Notes under the pieces: model-generated | The model's input: only the letters and a program-made list of their open reading frames with translations | Told to the model about the DNA's origin: nothing | Databases searched by the model: none | Origin: Enterococcus avium ATCC 14025 | GTDB lineage: Bacteria; Bacillota; Bacilli; Lactobacillales; Enterococcaceae | Assembly (NCBI RefSeq): GCF_000406965.1 | Contig: NZ_KE136362.1 | Span: 13,528 to 77,527 of the forward strand | Length of the DNA stretch: 64,000 nucleotides | Reading direction: 5' to 3' | Translations under genes and position numbers: made by a program | In this document: piece by piece, positions 1 to 9,387 of the stretch | Numbering within the stretch: position 1 is the first letter of the stretch | Layout: each line of letters opens with the position of its first letter

Positions 1-254
1 TCTTGATAAGGGAGTAATTGAATCCAGCTATCTTTGTAGCCATGATGGATGACGGAGTCGTAGCCGCAACACTCACACCGAGGAGAGGGATAGCTCAGTC
101 GACCAGTAAAGACGGTGGCCATTCTGTCATGGACTTTTTCTTTTGAGACGGCGTCTTTAGGAAAAGTAATATTGGAATCATGAATATTTAGGATTTGTTT
201 GATGGTTTTGTCTAGGCAATTATCTTTATATTTGATATTCTTAATACTGGACAT
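1..254 (-). CDS. ISL3-family transposase, N-terminal part (cut by window edge)
   Basis: Reading from an ATG at 254 towards base 1 gives 84 residues without a stop. The fragment begins MSSIKNIKYKD and carries a Cys-x2-Cys pair (CECCGYD) after a TGRLSYPSPR stretch, followed by HHGYKDSWIQLL. This is the N-terminal zinc-binding region of ISL3-family transposases, which precedes their helix-turn-helix and DDE domains; those would lie outside the window. A ribosome site (GGAGG) lies 7 bases upstream of the ATG. The gene is cut by the window, not shown to be broken. Sequence outside the window is needed to know whether the element is intact. Confidence 0.8.
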   Translation of the reverse strand, partial: MSSIKNIKYKDNCLDKTIKQILNIHDSNITFPKDAVSKEKVHDRMATVFTGRLSYPSPRCECCGYDSVIHHGYKDSWIQLLPYQ

Positions 255-370
255 TTGGTTCGCCTCCTATGATTGGGTTCAGCGATTTAATTATAGGACA
301 ACCAAATGTCTTTTTGTATAAAAAAATACTTGGTGTTCTCACTCAGAAAGAGTAACAACACCAAATATTA
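255..370. mobile_element. Non-coding end of the ISL3-type element
   Basis: Between the transposase start and the DUF1129 terminator lies AT-rich DNA with a long imperfect inverted repeat at 330-364 (TTGGTGTT pairing with AACACCAA, with a second ACTC/GAGT pairing inside). ISL3 elements carry terminal inverted repeats of about 15-40 bp, so the outer end of the element is probably here. The other end is outside the window, so the exact boundary and target duplication cannot be set. Confidence 0.45.
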
Positions 371-378
371 TAGAACCT

Positions 379-420
379 AAAAAAGAAGCAAAGTCCCTTG
401 TGGGATTTTTGCTTCTTTTT
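379..420 (-). terminator. Intrinsic terminator after the DUF1129 gene
   Basis: A long stem is formed by AAAAAAGAAGCAAAGTCCC and its near-complement ending in a T-rich run, with a 4-base loop. A- and T-rich flanks on both sides let it work in both directions; on the minus strand it ends the ychF-DUF1129 unit. Confidence 0.8.
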
Positions 421-421
421 A

Positions 422-1126
422 TTATCTTCTTGGCGCCGTTGCTAAACTACTAATAATACCGAAACGTTTCTTTAAGTAATAACGTAACGCCAATGCCAGA
501 CCCGATAGTATAATCATAACCATTGGATCAAGGATTGGGTTTAACGCTGGCGGTAATAATGCTGCTCCATTAAAAACCAAGAACCAGACAATCGTAACTG
601 AGGCCAACATAAGTATTGTTTTCCACGTTTTCGGTTTTTTCGATTTATCCGCTCCAGGCTGCTCGAATTGGTAAACAAATAAATACATCATATAGAACAC
701 TAAACCGCCGACGGCAGAAGCTACGATCAATGTTGTTAAACCATAGGTCACAGTTTGTGTTCCACGTGAAACAAACAATCCCATGATCCCTGCAACAACT
801 CCTAATAGACCAAATAACAGTAGGAAATTGTCAAGCCACATCAGTGATGCGGTAGTCGATTTTTTCTGTTCAGCTGGTTTGTTAACAATTGCATCCAGTC
901 GCTCTGAAACTGTTCCAAATAATTGACGCGCGGTTTTCCCAGTTTTTTGTTCCTCGACTAAAATTGGCAGCATCTCATTTAAGGCTACGATAGTTTGTTC
1001 ATCTGTTAAATTCGCTGCTTTTAAAGCTTTTTTCAAGTCAAAAATATACTGTTCGTTACGTTTAGTCAACTTCGCTTCAAGTTGATTGTTTTCTGCTTGC
1101 AACGTTTGTAACTTTTCTGGTTCCAT
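422..1126 (-). CDS. DUF1129 family membrane protein
   Basis: The 234-residue protein has a hydrophilic, coiled-coil-like first 90 residues (MEPEKLQTLQAENNQLEAKL...) followed by about four or five hydrophobic segments (LLLFGLLGVVAGIMGLFV, LIVASAVGGLVFYMMYLFV, ILMLASVTIVWFLVFNGAALL, MVMIILSGLALALRYYL). This matches the DUF1129 family of Firmicutes membrane proteins, whose function is unknown. It lies 14 bases downstream of ychF on the same strand and is probably cotranscribed with it. A perfect parS sequence lies inside the coding region at 758-773. The family assignment is confident; no role can be given. Confidence 0.85.
   Translation of the reverse strand: MEPEKLQTLQAENNQLEAKLTKRNEQYIFDLKKALKAANLTDEQTIVALNEMLPILVEEQKTGKTARQLFGTVSERLDAIVNKPAEQKKSTTASLMWLDNFLLLFGLLGVVAGIMGLFVSRGTQTVTYGLTTLIVASAVGGLVFYMMYLFVYQFEQPGADKSKKPKTWKTILMLASVTIVWFLVFNGAALLPPALNPILDPMVMIILSGLALALRYYLKKRFGIISSLATAPRR
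758..773. other. parS centromere site (perfect)
   Basis: The 16 bases read TGTTCCACGTGAAACA, identical to the B. subtilis parS consensus bound by ParB (Spo0J). It lies inside the DUF1129 gene, about 12.5 kb from dnaA, and close to parA/parB. ParB would load here and spread to organise the origin region. Confidence 0.93.
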
Positions 1127-1140
1127 TGTTTCTTTCCTCC

Positions 1141-2241
1141 CTAAACGTTGAAACGGAACAACATGACATCGCCGTCTTGCACAACATAATCTTTTCCTTC
1201 TAATCTCACACGTCCAGCTTCCTTCGCCGCATGCATACTGCCATATTTATCTAAATCATCAAATGATACTGTTTCAGCTCGAATAAAGCCACGTTCGAAG
1301 TCAGTATGGATGATACCTGCTGCTTGAGGAGCTTTAGTACCTTTTCGGAACGTCCATGCTCGAACTTCTTGCTCACCTGCAGTGAAATATGTTGCTAACC
1401 CTAATAAGTCATAAGCTGTTCGAATCAATTGATCTAATCCAGACTCTTCAATTCCCATTGCTTCTAAGAATTCTGCTTTGTCTTCATCGTCCAACTCAGC
1501 GATTTCTTCCTCCGCTTCGGCACAAACAACGATCACCTCTGAATGTTCACTAGCAGCGAAATTTCGCACGGTTTGCACATATTCATTGCTGTCAGGATCA
1601 GCAACAGTATCTTCATCAACATTTGCTACATAAAGTACTGGTTTACTTGTTAGTAAAAAAAGGCCCTTAACAATTTTTTGCTCTTCTTCAGTAAATTCAA
1701 TCGTACGAGCAGATTGTCCTTCTTCTAAAACAGGCTTTAATTTATCCAGAACTGCTAGTTCTGCCACCGCATTCTTTTCTTTAGTTTTAGCTACTTTTGC
1801 TACACGAGTATAGCGTTTATTTACAGAATCTAAGTCGGCTAGAACTAATTCTAAATTGATTGTCTCAATATCTTCTAATGGATCTACTCGTCCTTCAACG
1901 TGCGTGATATTTTCATTGTCAAAACAACGCACCACATGACAAATGGCGTCTACCTGACGAATATGGCTTAGAAATTGGTTTCCCAACCCTTCACCTTTAC
2001 TAGCTCCTTTCACAATTCCAGCAATGTCCGTAAATTCAAATGTTGTTGGAACAGTTTTTTTCGGATGGACTAATTCAGTTAAACGCTCTAGACGCCAATC
2101 AGGAACTTCTACCATCCCAACGTTTGGATCAATCGTCGCGAAAGGATAGTTAGCAGCTTCCGCTCCTGCTTTCGTAATTGCATTAAATAAGGTAGATTTA
2201 CCAACATTTGGCAATCCCACAATTCCGGCTGTTAAGGCCAT
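1141..2241 (-). CDS. ychF: Redox-regulated ATPase/GTPase YchF (Ola1 family)
   Basis: The 366-residue protein is a TRAFAC-class P-loop NTPase that binds ATP in preference to GTP and associates with ribosomes. The G1 motif GLPNVGKST lies at residues 8-16, the G3 region DIAGIVKGAS near 69-78 and the G4-like NVDE near 207-210. A central coiled-coil stretch (residues 130-170) and a C-terminal TGS domain (RAWTFRKGTKAPQAAGIIH...) complete the YchF layout. Length and order of domains are normal. It follows the DUF951 gene by 29 bases and precedes the DUF1129 gene. Confidence 0.97.
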   Translation of the reverse strand: MALTAGIVGLPNVGKSTLFNAITKAGAEAANYPFATIDPNVGMVEVPDWRLERLTELVHPKKTVPTTFEFTDIAGIVKGASKGEGLGNQFLSHIRQVDAICHVVRCFDNENITHVEGRVDPLEDIETINLELVLADLDSVNKRYTRVAKVAKTKEKNAVAELAVLDKLKPVLEEGQSARTIEFTEEEQKIVKGLFLLTSKPVLYVANVDEDTVADPDSNEYVQTVRNFAASEHSEVIVVCAEAEEEIAELDDEDKAEFLEAMGIEESGLDQLIRTAYDLLGLATYFTAGEQEVRAWTFRKGTKAPQAAGIIHTDFERGFIRAETVSFDDLDKYGSMHAAKEAGRVRLEGKDYVVQDGDVMLFRFNV

Positions 2242-2270
2242 GTTCTACTTCACTCTTTCTCTGTTAAGAA

Positions 2271-2468
2271 TTATTTCTGAGATAGATCAACTTTCTTCTC
2301 AAGGATTTTTTTCATTTTCTTCTCAAAATCGCGTCTTGTCATCATGACGATATGACCACAATTGATACACTTAATTTTAATATCCGCTCCCATACGAATG
2401 ATTTCCCAGCGATTTGTCTGGCAAGCGTGCGGTTTTTTCATTTCAACGATATCACCTAAATCATACAT
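2271..2468 (-). CDS. DUF951 family small protein (YyzM-like)
   Basis: A 65-residue basic protein, MYDLGDIVEMKKPHACQTNRW..., with a Cys-x2-Cys pair (IKCINCGH) that could bind a metal. It belongs to DUF951, a small conserved Firmicutes family usually found between parB and ychF, as here. A start 9 codons upstream is open, but GGGAGG lies 7 bases before the ATG at 2468, which decides the start. Function is unknown; the DUF951 identity is well supported by sequence and position. Confidence 0.88.
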   Translation of the reverse strand: MYDLGDIVEMKKPHACQTNRWEIIRMGADIKIKCINCGHIVMMTRRDFEKKMKKILEKKVDLSQK

Positions 2469-2504
2469 CTGGCAAACCTCCCATTTCGTATTCATATATA
2501 TTGT

Positions 2505-3395
2505 CTAAGATTCATCAAAATGAATATTCAAAATATCTAAGATACGCGTCAAATCTGATGGTGACAAATACTCGATTGAAATTTTGCCTTTACCGTCTTT
2601 CTCAACGATTTCAACACCTGTTCCAAATTTATCCATCAAACGATCTTCGCTTTCTCTTAAATAGTAAGGTTTTTCCTTGGTTAATCGAGGACCTTTTCTC
2701 TTATCTTTCGCTTTCCCCTCGTTGTATTCAGTAACAATCTGTTCTAATTGACGCACTGTCAGATTCTCTTTTACTGCGCGATTCGCTAGTTTCAAGATTT
2801 GATCTTTTTTCTTTAACCCTAGTAAGGTCCGAGCTTGCCCCATTGACAAACGTTCGTCCTGTACCATTTCTTTCACCAGTTTAGGCAGGGTCAATAAGCG
2901 TAAATAATTGGCGATATACGGACGGCTTTTCCCTAATCGGTTGGCTACATCCGCTTGCGTCAATTTCAAATTTTTCATCAGCATTTCATAAGCTTCGGCT
3001 TCTTCCAATGGATTCAAATCTTCCCGCTGTAAATTTTCCAATACAGCAATCTGCATCATTGCCTCTTCATCAAACTCGCGGATAATCGCAGGGATTGTTT
3101 CTTTTCCTGCTAATTTTGAAGCACGAAAACGACGTTCACCAGCAATTAGTTCATACCCTTTTACAGCTGATTTTCTCACAATAATCGGTTGGAAGACACC
3201 TGATTGCTCGATTGAATTAGCTAACTCTTGCAAAGACGTTTCGTCAAATGATTTTCGCGGTTGATAAGGGTTGGGGCGCAAATCACTCAAAGGTATTTCA
3301 ACCACTTGATCGTTTTTTATATCGACTTCTTCAATTTCAGAAAGATCTTGAAACAAAGCATCAATTCCTCGACCTAATCCTTTATTTTTGCTCAC
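2505..3395 (-). CDS. parB: Chromosome partitioning protein ParB (Spo0J)
   Basis: The 296-residue protein is the CTPase clamp that loads at parS sites and recruits SMC to the origin. It starts MSKNKGLGRGIDALF, contains the NPYQPR motif near residue 42, the CTP-binding GERRFRA motif near 87-93, the helix-turn-helix around LTQADVANRLGKSRPYIANYLRLL (about 140-170), and a C-terminal dimerisation region ending in ILNIHFDES. It overlaps parA by 14 bases (translational coupling). At least three perfect parS sites lie in this window. Confidence 0.97.
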   Translation of the reverse strand: MSKNKGLGRGIDALFQDLSEIEEVDIKNDQVVEIPLSDLRPNPYQPRKSFDETSLQELANSIEQSGVFQPIIVRKSAVKGYELIAGERRFRASKLAGKETIPAIIREFDEEAMMQIAVLENLQREDLNPLEEAEAYEMLMKNLKLTQADVANRLGKSRPYIANYLRLLTLPKLVKEMVQDERLSMGQARTLLGLKKKDQILKLANRAVKENLTVRQLEQIVTEYNEGKAKDKRKGPRLTKEKPYYLRESEDRLMDKFGTGVEIVEKDGKGKISIEYLSPSDLTRILDILNIHFDES

Positions 3396-4149
3396 GAACT
3401 AACACTTCCTTTGCTAGAGCTTGATAAACTTCAGCACCTTTTGATCGTGGATCATAATCGATGATCGGTTTGCCATGGCTAGGTGCCTCAGATAAACGGA
3501 CATTTCTCGGAATAATTGTATCGTAGACTTTTTCTTGGAAATAACGACGAACTTCTTCAACCACTTCCGCACCAAGATTTGTTCGAGCATCATACATAGT
3601 TAACAATACGCCTTCAATCTCTAAACCAGGATTGAAATGTTTTTGAACTAAACGAACCGTGTTCAACAATTGGCTTAACCCTTCTAACGCATAATATTCA
3701 CATTGAACCGGGATCAAAATCGCATCACTAGCTGTAAAGGCATTAATTGTTAAATGTCCTAATGATGGTGGACAATCTACTAAAATAAAGTCATATTCAT
3801 CACTTACTTCTGCCAAAGCACTTTTTAAGCGTGACTCACGAGCCATCATAGAAGTTAATTCGATCTCCGCTCCAGCTAATTGTAAAGTCGCAGGAACGAT
3901 TGACAAATTTTCTCGTGATGTCTTAATGATCGTCTCTTTAATGGAAACCTCATTGACTAAAACGTCATAAATATCTTGTTTTACATCGGGTTTGCGCACA
4001 CCTAAACCACTTGTAGCATTCCCTTGTGCGTCACTATCAATCAATAAGACTTTCTTTCCGTCTTGAGCTAAGCACGCTCCCAAATTGACAGTTGTAGTTG
4101 TTTTTCCAACTCCGCCTTTTTGGTTTGCAACAGATATGATCCGTGCCAT
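3382..4149 (-). CDS. parA: Chromosome partitioning ATPase ParA (Soj)
   Basis: The 255-residue protein is a deviant Walker ATPase. KGGVGKTTTTVNLG near residues 11-24 is the Walker A motif with the signature lysine, and DFILVDCPPSLG near 120-131 is Walker B. There is no N-terminal DNA-binding extension, so it is the short chromosomal Soj type that acts with ParB in origin segregation and in control of DnaA. It is 71 bases downstream of rsmG. No noc gene separates rsmG and parA, unlike B. subtilis. Confidence 0.97.
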   Translation of the reverse strand: MARIISVANQKGGVGKTTTTVNLGACLAQDGKKVLLIDSDAQGNATSGLGVRKPDVKQDIYDVLVNEVSIKETIIKTSRENLSIVPATLQLAGAEIELTSMMARESRLKSALAEVSDEYDFILVDCPPSLGHLTINAFTASDAILIPVQCEYYALEGLSQLLNTVRLVQKHFNPGLEIEGVLLTMYDARTNLGAEVVEEVRRYFQEKVYDTIIPRNVRLSEAPSHGKPIIDYDPRSKGAEVYQALAKEVLVREQK

Positions 4150-4220
4150 CTAATTTCCTCCTAGTTCATATTAAAGTATTTATTTTCCAAAAGAAAATAA
4201 GTGATGTTTATCCATTTAAA

Positions 4221-4934
4221 CTACTTTAATGGCTGTTTGTTTGGTAGGCCTGGTTTACGTGGATATTTTTTCGGTGTATCTTTTTTCTTCTGCACTGTAA
4301 TAATGTGCCGTGTATCTCCATTTGGTAATGAAACATCTTCAGCTTGGAGGAGCTTACCGCCTAATAAAGCAATTGCCGGTTTCGCTTCTACTAATTCCTC
4401 TTCACTTTTTGCTGCTTTTAAAGCAAAAAAGTAGCCATTCTTTTTGACTAACGGCAAGCATAATTCTGTTAAAACATTCAGACGTGCCACTGCTCGTGCG
4501 GTCACAAAATCAAAAGCTTCACGAAACTCAGAATTTTGCCCAAAAGACTCCGCCCTATCATGATGAAGATACACACCTTCTAATTTTAAAGTCTCTACCA
4601 ACGTTGTCAAAAATGTGATTCGCTTATTTAAGGAATCCACGATGGTGACCTCTAACTCTGGAAAAACAATTTTTAATGGTAAACTAGGAAACCCAGCACC
4701 TGAACCAACGTCACATAACTTTCCTTTCGCTGTGAACGCTTCAGAAAAAGCCAATGTAATGGAATCATAAAAATGTTTTAGGTAGACCTCTTCACGTTCA
4801 GTAATCGCAGTGAGATTCATTTTTTTGTTCCATTCAATTAATAAGTGAAAGTAGGACGCGAACTGATCCATCTGCTTTGCAGATAATTCAATTCCCTGCT
4901 TGCCTAATTTCGCTTGAAATTCTTCTGGTGTCAT
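4221..4934 (-). CDS. rsmG: 16S rRNA (guanine527-N7)-methyltransferase RsmG (GidB)
   Basis: The protein methylates N7 of G527 in 16S rRNA using S-adenosylmethionine. The Rossmann-type SAM-binding motif [17 protein letters not shown] and the [19 protein letters not shown] stretch are diagnostic of RsmG. The start at 4934 (MTPEEFQAK, 237 residues) is chosen because AAAGGA lies 7 bases upstream; the ATG 5 codons earlier has no ribosome site. The last 20 residues ([21 protein letters not shown]) are a basic tail. It heads the minus-strand unit rsmG-parA-parB. Confidence 0.95.
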   Translation of the reverse strand: MTPEEFQAKLGKQGIELSAKQMDQFASYFHLLIEWNKKMNLTAITEREEVYLKHFYDSITLAFSEAFTAKGKLCDVGSGAGFPSLPLKIVFPELEVTIVDSLNKRITFLTTLVETLKLEGVYLHHDRAESFGQNSEFREAFDFVTARAVARLNVLTELCLPLVKKNGYFFALKAAKSEEELVEAKPAIALLGGKLLQAEDVSLPNGDTRHIITVQKKKDTPKKYPRKPGLPNKQPLK

Positions 4935-5762
4935 AAGAAATCCTTTCATTTTCGTGAAACAGAAAAATGTTTCACAGACTATTCTCTACTTTAACGCATT
5001 ATTGCTTTACATGCAATGGTTTACGTATGTTTCACACAGAGATTAAGAAAGCTTTACTCTCCTTTTTTAATATTTCCTAGAACGTTGTCATGGATTTTTT
5101 TTATTATATTTTTTGTTTTCCCTTGCTAGATTCTAGATCATTAAAGTCTATATGAGGAATACTTTTTCATAAAAATATTCAAATTGAACAAACGAGTTAT
5201 CAGCAAAAAATCAATCAACCTATCCTTATTCTAATTTTGATAATTGCCTATCAAATAAAATGCTGTATCAGAGACGAATGAATGTGTCTTTATTCACAAA
5301 AACGCATTTTAGAAAGCGCTTAGATTGAGAATGGTTGAACAAAGCGGTTTTTTATCATAGATTTCTTTATGTTCAAGGTGAAAGTAAAGCTATAATATCT
5401 GATAAATCGCAGTGATGGCATAAATGTTAGAGATGTGCTGAAGTAATGATTTTACTGTTTGCATCACAAAAAAGCGCGAAAATTACACTGAAGATACTCT
5501 AATTACTATTTCCTTTAACTCTCTATTAGAGGTGAATAACCGTATTTCTGATCAGCTCTTTGTTTCTATTCTACATAGTGGCTTTTACCCCAGAGCAGAT
5601 TATTGCCGCAGAATCAAAAGTGATTAATTGAGGGAAATAAGAAACTCTCTCATTAGAAAATCGTTATTTTTAACGTTGTTTACAAGCAAATTTGACTCTT
5701 GATCCTTAAAAATAACTTGCGTGTTTCACATGGAACATCCAATTAACTTAACTACGCTTTTA
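4935..5762. other. Long AT-rich stretch without a convincing gene
   Basis: About 830 bases between rsmG and the mnmG terminator hold no ORF with a start, ribosome site and recognisable product. Several GTTTCAC half-parS motifs occur at the rsmG end, and a one-mismatch parS lies at 5722. Around 5540-5627 one frame encodes a hydrophobic run ending in an Ala-Ala-Glu-like cleavage region (FLISSLFLFYIVAF...AAES) and then stops; it lacks a start and may be a remnant of a secreted protein. Otherwise I see nothing. Confidence 0.5.
5722..5737. other. parS-like site, one mismatch
   Basis: The minus strand reads TGTTCCATGTGAAACA, differing from the parS consensus TGTTCCACGTGAAACA at one central position. 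It lies in the non-coding gap between rsmG and mnmG, where selection for protein sequence cannot explain it. Binding strength is unknown. Confidence 0.5.
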
Positions 5763-5804
5763 AAAAGAGATCAGACCCTTTATATTACGGGGCTGATCTC
5801 TTTT
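5763..5804 (-). terminator. Intrinsic terminator after mnmG
   Basis: AAAAGAGATCAG...CCC pairs with GGG...CTGATCTCTTTT across a short loop, 15 bases after the mnmG stop codon. The T-rich side on the minus strand follows the stem. Confidence 0.8.
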
Positions 5805-5818
5805 AATATACTATTACA

Positions 5819-7720
5819 TTAGATCGTTTCACTATCAACCTTCGCTATCTTTCCTTGCTCCACATACACCATTAGAATACTGATATCTGCAGGGTTTACG
5901 CCACTAATACGGCTGGCTTGAGCGATTGTCTCAGGTTGAATTTTTTGTAATTTTTGCTTTGCTTCTGTTGCTAACCCATTGATTGCCTCATAATCAATTC
6001 GCTCTGGAATGCGTTTGGCTTCCATCCGCTTCAGCTTTTCAACTTTTTCCATCGCTTTTTTTATGTAGCCTTCATATTTTATCTGGATCTCAACTTGTTC
6101 AACTTCTTTTCCTGTCAAATCATCATTTGCTGGAATAAATTGTAACAATTCTTGATAAGTGATTTCTGGCCGTTTCAAGAAATCACTCGCTAAAACACCA
6201 TCTTTCAATTCTGCACTGTTTTTAGCTCTTAGAAAGCTTTGAACATTAGCAGTGGGTTTTATGCGAATTGATTGTAAACGAGCTATCTCAGCTTCGATAT
6301 GCGCCTTTTTAACTAGGTATGCTTGATAGTTTTCTTCTTCAACTAAGCCGATCTTATGTCCAATTTCAGTCAAACGTAAATCAGCATTATCATGACGTAA
6401 AATCAAACGATATTCTGCTCGTGAAGTCAATAAACGATACGGTTCATTGGTTCCTTTAGTTACTAAATCATCAATCATGACACCAATATATCCATCACTA
6501 CGTTTCATGATAAATGGTTCTTTCCCCTGAATCTTCAAAGCAGCATTGATTCCAGCCATTAATCCTTGACCAGCAGCTTCTTCATATCCGCTAGTTCCAT
6601 TGGTTTGTCCAGCAGTATAGAGATTTTCGATCACTTTCGTCTCTAAAGTTGGGCGTAATTGGTGAGGAGCTACCATGTCATATTCGATGGCATAGCCTGT
6701 CCGCATCATTTCAGCGTTTTCTAAACCTTCAATCGAATGTAAAACGTCATTTTGAACATCTTCTGGCAGTGAAGTTGATAACCCTTGGACATATACTTCT
6801 TCTGTATTACGTCCTTCTGGTTCTAAGAATAATTGATGACGTTCTTTGTCTGCGAAGCGTACAATCTTATCCTCAATTGATGGACAATAACGAGCCCCTA
6901 CCCCATCTACAATACCTGTAAACATCGGTGCACGATGCAGATTATTTTGAATGATTTCATGACTTTTGGGATTCGTATAGGTCAACCAACAAGGAATTTG
7001 TTCCGTTAAATACTGACTATCTGGCGTTTGATAACTAAAGTGATTAGGTTTTTCATCGCCAGGTTGAATCTCTGTTTTTTTGTAATCGATAGAACTAGAT
7101 TTCACTCGCGGCGGTGTTCCGGTTTTAAAACGATGAATTTCTAAACCTAATTCCTGTAAATGATCAGCTAGTTTGATTGATGGCTGAGAGTTATTAGGAC
7201 CTGAAGAATATTTTAATTCGCCGATAATAATCTCCCCGCGCAAAGCCGTCCCTGCTGTAATAATTACAGCCTTCGCTGAATAAACTGCACCTGTTGAAGT
7301 GACAACACCTTTGCAAATACCCTCTTCAACAACTAAACGATCGACGACTCCCTGCTTCAAAGTTAATTTTTCTTCTTTTTCGATCGTGTGTTTCATTTCC
7401 TCTGCATACGCATGCTTGTCTGCTTGAGCACGCAAAGCGCGTACTGCTGGACCTTTCCCTGTATTTAACATCCGCATTTGGATATATGTCTTATCAATGT
7501 TACGTCCCATTTCGCCTCCAAGTGCGTCGATTTCTCGGACGACCACTCCTTTAGCCGGTCCACCAATAGATGGATTACATGGCATGAATGCTACCATATC
7601 TAAATTGATTGTTATCAACAAGGTTTTTTGTCCCATGCGCGCTGTTGCTAAAGCCGCTTCAGAACCCGCATGACCCGCACCAATAACAATCACATCATAA
7701 TTTCCTGCTTGATATTCCAT
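5819..7720 (-). CDS. mnmG: tRNA uridine-5-carboxymethylaminomethyl modification enzyme MnmG (GidA)
   Basis: The 633-residue FAD protein works with MnmE to install carboxymethylaminomethyl groups at the wobble uridine of several tRNAs. The N-terminal dinucleotide-binding motif is [19 protein letters not shown] (residues about 11-29), the family signature [19 protein letters not shown] lies at about 53-71, and [12 protein letters not shown] near 370-381 contributes the second FAD contact. Length is normal. It follows mnmE by 15 bases; AGGAG precedes the ATG. Confidence 0.97.
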   Translation of the reverse strand: MEYQAGNYDVIVIGAGHAGSEAALATARMGQKTLLITINLDMVAFMPCNPSIGGPAKGVVVREIDALGGEMGRNIDKTYIQMRMLNTGKGPAVRALRAQADKHAYAEEMKHTIEKEEKLTLKQGVVDRLVVEEGICKGVVTSTGAVYSAKAVIITAGTALRGEIIIGELKYSSGPNNSQPSIKLADHLQELGLEIHRFKTGTPPRVKSSSIDYKKTEIQPGDEKPNHFSYQTPDSQYLTEQIPCWLTYTNPKSHEIIQNNLHRAPMFTGIVDGVGARYCPSIEDKIVRFADKERHQLFLEPEGRNTEEVYVQGLSTSLPEDVQNDVLHSIEGLENAEMMRTGYAIEYDMVAPHQLRPTLETKVIENLYTAGQTNGTSGYEEAAGQGLMAGINAALKIQGKEPFIMKRSDGYIGVMIDDLVTKGTNEPYRLLTSRAEYRLILRHDNADLRLTEIGHKIGLVEEENYQAYLVKKAHIEAEIARLQSIRIKPTANVQSFLRAKNSAELKDGVLASDFLKRPEITYQELLQFIPANDDLTGKEVEQVEIQIKYEGYIKKAMEKVEKLKRMEAKRIPERIDYEAINGLATEAKQKLQKIQPETIAQASRISGVNPADISILMVYVEQGKIAKVDSETI

Positions 7721-7735
7721 ATAGTCGCTCCTTTA

Positions 7736-9133
7736 CTATTTTCCTAAACAAAATTGACTAAATAATTGTGTGATTAATTCATCTTGCACACTATCTCCAA
7801 CGATTTCACCTAAATAATCCCAACAGCGTGTCATATCAATTTGGACAAGATCTACAGGCATACCCGCCATAATGCCATTTTGAACCTCGTTTAATGATTG
7901 TCCAGCCTTTTCTAGTAGTGCGATATGACGAGTATTCGATACGTAAGTGGCATCTTTTTCTCCAGTTTGACCGCCAAAAAAAAGTTTTGCGATTGCTTCT
8001 TCAAGTTGATCTAGTCCAGCTTTCTCTAAAACGGAGATTGAAAAGACTTCATCTTCACTCAAATATGCAGAAAGATCCGTTTGCGATAGATGACTCGGCA
8101 AATCGGTTTTATTCAATAAAACAATGCGTTTTAATCCTTGTGTCGCTTCCAATAGTTCTCTATCTTCCGCAGTTAGGGCTTCGCTTTGATTTAGGACTAA
8201 CAAAATCAAATCTGCCTCTCCTAATGCTTTACGGCTGCGTTCTACTCCAATGCGTTCTACCACGTCATCTGTTTCACGAATTCCTGCTGTATCAATCAGT
8301 TTCAAAGGAACCCCGCGTACATTAACATATTCTTCAATGACATCGCGTGTAGTTCCGGCAATTTCTGTTACGATTGCTTTTTCTTCATGTAATAAATAAT
8401 TGAGTAAGCTCGATTTCCCCACATTTGGACGACCAATAATTGCGGTACTTAAACCTTCGCGCAAGATTTTTCCTTGCTTGGCATTTAATAATAACGCGTC
8501 AATCTGTTGACCCACTTGTTGGGCTTTTTCCAATAATAATTGAGTCGTCAATTCTTCGACATCATCATATTCTGGATAGTCAATATTTACTTCAACTTGT
8601 GCCAGTGTTTCTAAAATTTCTTGACGTAAACGACGAATTAGATGAGATAAATTGCCATCTAATTGATTGATCGCGACACTCATCGCTCGATCTGTTTTGG
8701 CACGAATCAGATCCATAACAGCCTCTGCTTGTGATAAATCAACACGACCGTTCAAAAATGCTCGTTTAGTAAACTCACCTGGCTCAGCTAAACGTGCACC
8801 AGAGCGCAAAATTAGTTGCAGCAATTGATTTACTACCACAATACCGCCGTGACAGTTAATTTCCACTATGTCTTCACGTGTAAAGGTCTTCGGTGCACGC
8901 ATCACACTTACCATGACTTCATCGACTATTTCTTGTTCTTCTGGATCAATGATATGTCCATAATGGATCGTGTGTGATGGAACATCTAACAAACTTTTTT
9001 TTCCGCTGTGATAAACACTATCTGCGATTGCTACTGCGTGGTCGCCACTCAATCGCACGATACTGATCGCGCCTTCACCTGGCGGAGTCGAAATTGCTGC
9101 AATTGTATCAAATTCTAAGGTGATCTCTGCCAC
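7736..9133 (-). CDS. mnmE: tRNA modification GTPase MnmE (TrmE/ThdF)
   Basis: The 465-residue protein has the N-terminal tetrahydrofolate-binding domain ([22 protein letters not shown]), helical domain, inserted G domain (G1 GRPNVGKSS near 228-236, G3 DTAGI near 275, G4 NKTD near 342-345) and the family C-terminus CLGK, whose cysteine is typical of MnmE. The start is GTG, with GGAGG 7 bases upstream. A strong hairpin with a T-run ends about 20 bases before the ribosome site, which suggests transcription into mnmE is attenuated or separated from khpB. Confidence 0.97.
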   Translation of the reverse strand: MAEITLEFDTIAAISTPPGEGAISIVRLSGDHAVAIADSVYHSGKKSLLDVPSHTIHYGHIIDPEEQEIVDEVMVSVMRAPKTFTREDIVEINCHGGIVVVNQLLQLILRSGARLAEPGEFTKRAFLNGRVDLSQAEAVMDLIRAKTDRAMSVAINQLDGNLSHLIRRLRQEILETLAQVEVNIDYPEYDDVEELTTQLLLEKAQQVGQQIDALLLNAKQGKILREGLSTAIIGRPNVGKSSLLNYLLHEEKAIVTEIAGTTRDVIEEYVNVRGVPLKLIDTAGIRETDDVVERIGVERSRKALGEADLILLVLNQSEALTAEDRELLEATQGLKRIVLLNKTDLPSHLSQTDLSAYLSEDEVFSISVLEKAGLDQLEEAIAKLFFGGQTGEKDATYVSNTRHIALLEKAGQSLNEVQNGIMAGMPVDLVQIDMTRCWDYLGEIVGDSVQDELITQLFSQFCLGK

Positions 9134-9162
9134 TTGTTTTCCTCCTATTAATTAAGAACATA

Positions 9163-9212
9163 AAAAAAGTGCCTACTCCACCCCTTGAAAAAGGAGTAGA
9201 TTGAGCACTTTG
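9163..9212 (-). terminator. Terminator-like hairpin directly upstream of mnmE
   Basis: On the minus strand AAAGTGC..CTACTCC pairs with GGAGTAG..GCACTTT followed by seven T residues, ending shortly before the mnmE ribosome site. A second terminator already ends khpB at 9336-9370, so this one lies inside the mnmE leader and could be an attenuator. Confidence 0.6.
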
Positions 9213-9335
9213 ACTGCTTTTTCTACAAAATTCTGGTGTTAGATTAGCATAGATCTTTCAACAATTCAAGTTTTCTTACCAAAATACCTGCTTTTTCAAA
9301 TTTTGTTTAAGAACTTCTATAACTAAAAAAGATCA

Positions 9336-9370
9336 CAAAAAAGTGCGGAGCAGGTCAACTGCTCCGCACT
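9336..9370 (-). terminator. Intrinsic terminator after khpB
   Basis: A perfect 12-bp stem AGTGCGGAGCAG/CTGCTCCGCACT with a 5-base loop and a T-run on the minus strand, 17 bases past the khpB stop. Confidence 0.88.
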
Positions 9371-9387
9371 ATTCATTTTAAACAGAA

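Noticed and set aside
4150-4220. noc gene between rsmG and parA
   Set aside because: Only 71 non-coding bases separate the two genes, so the Noc paralogue found here in Bacillus is absent from this position.
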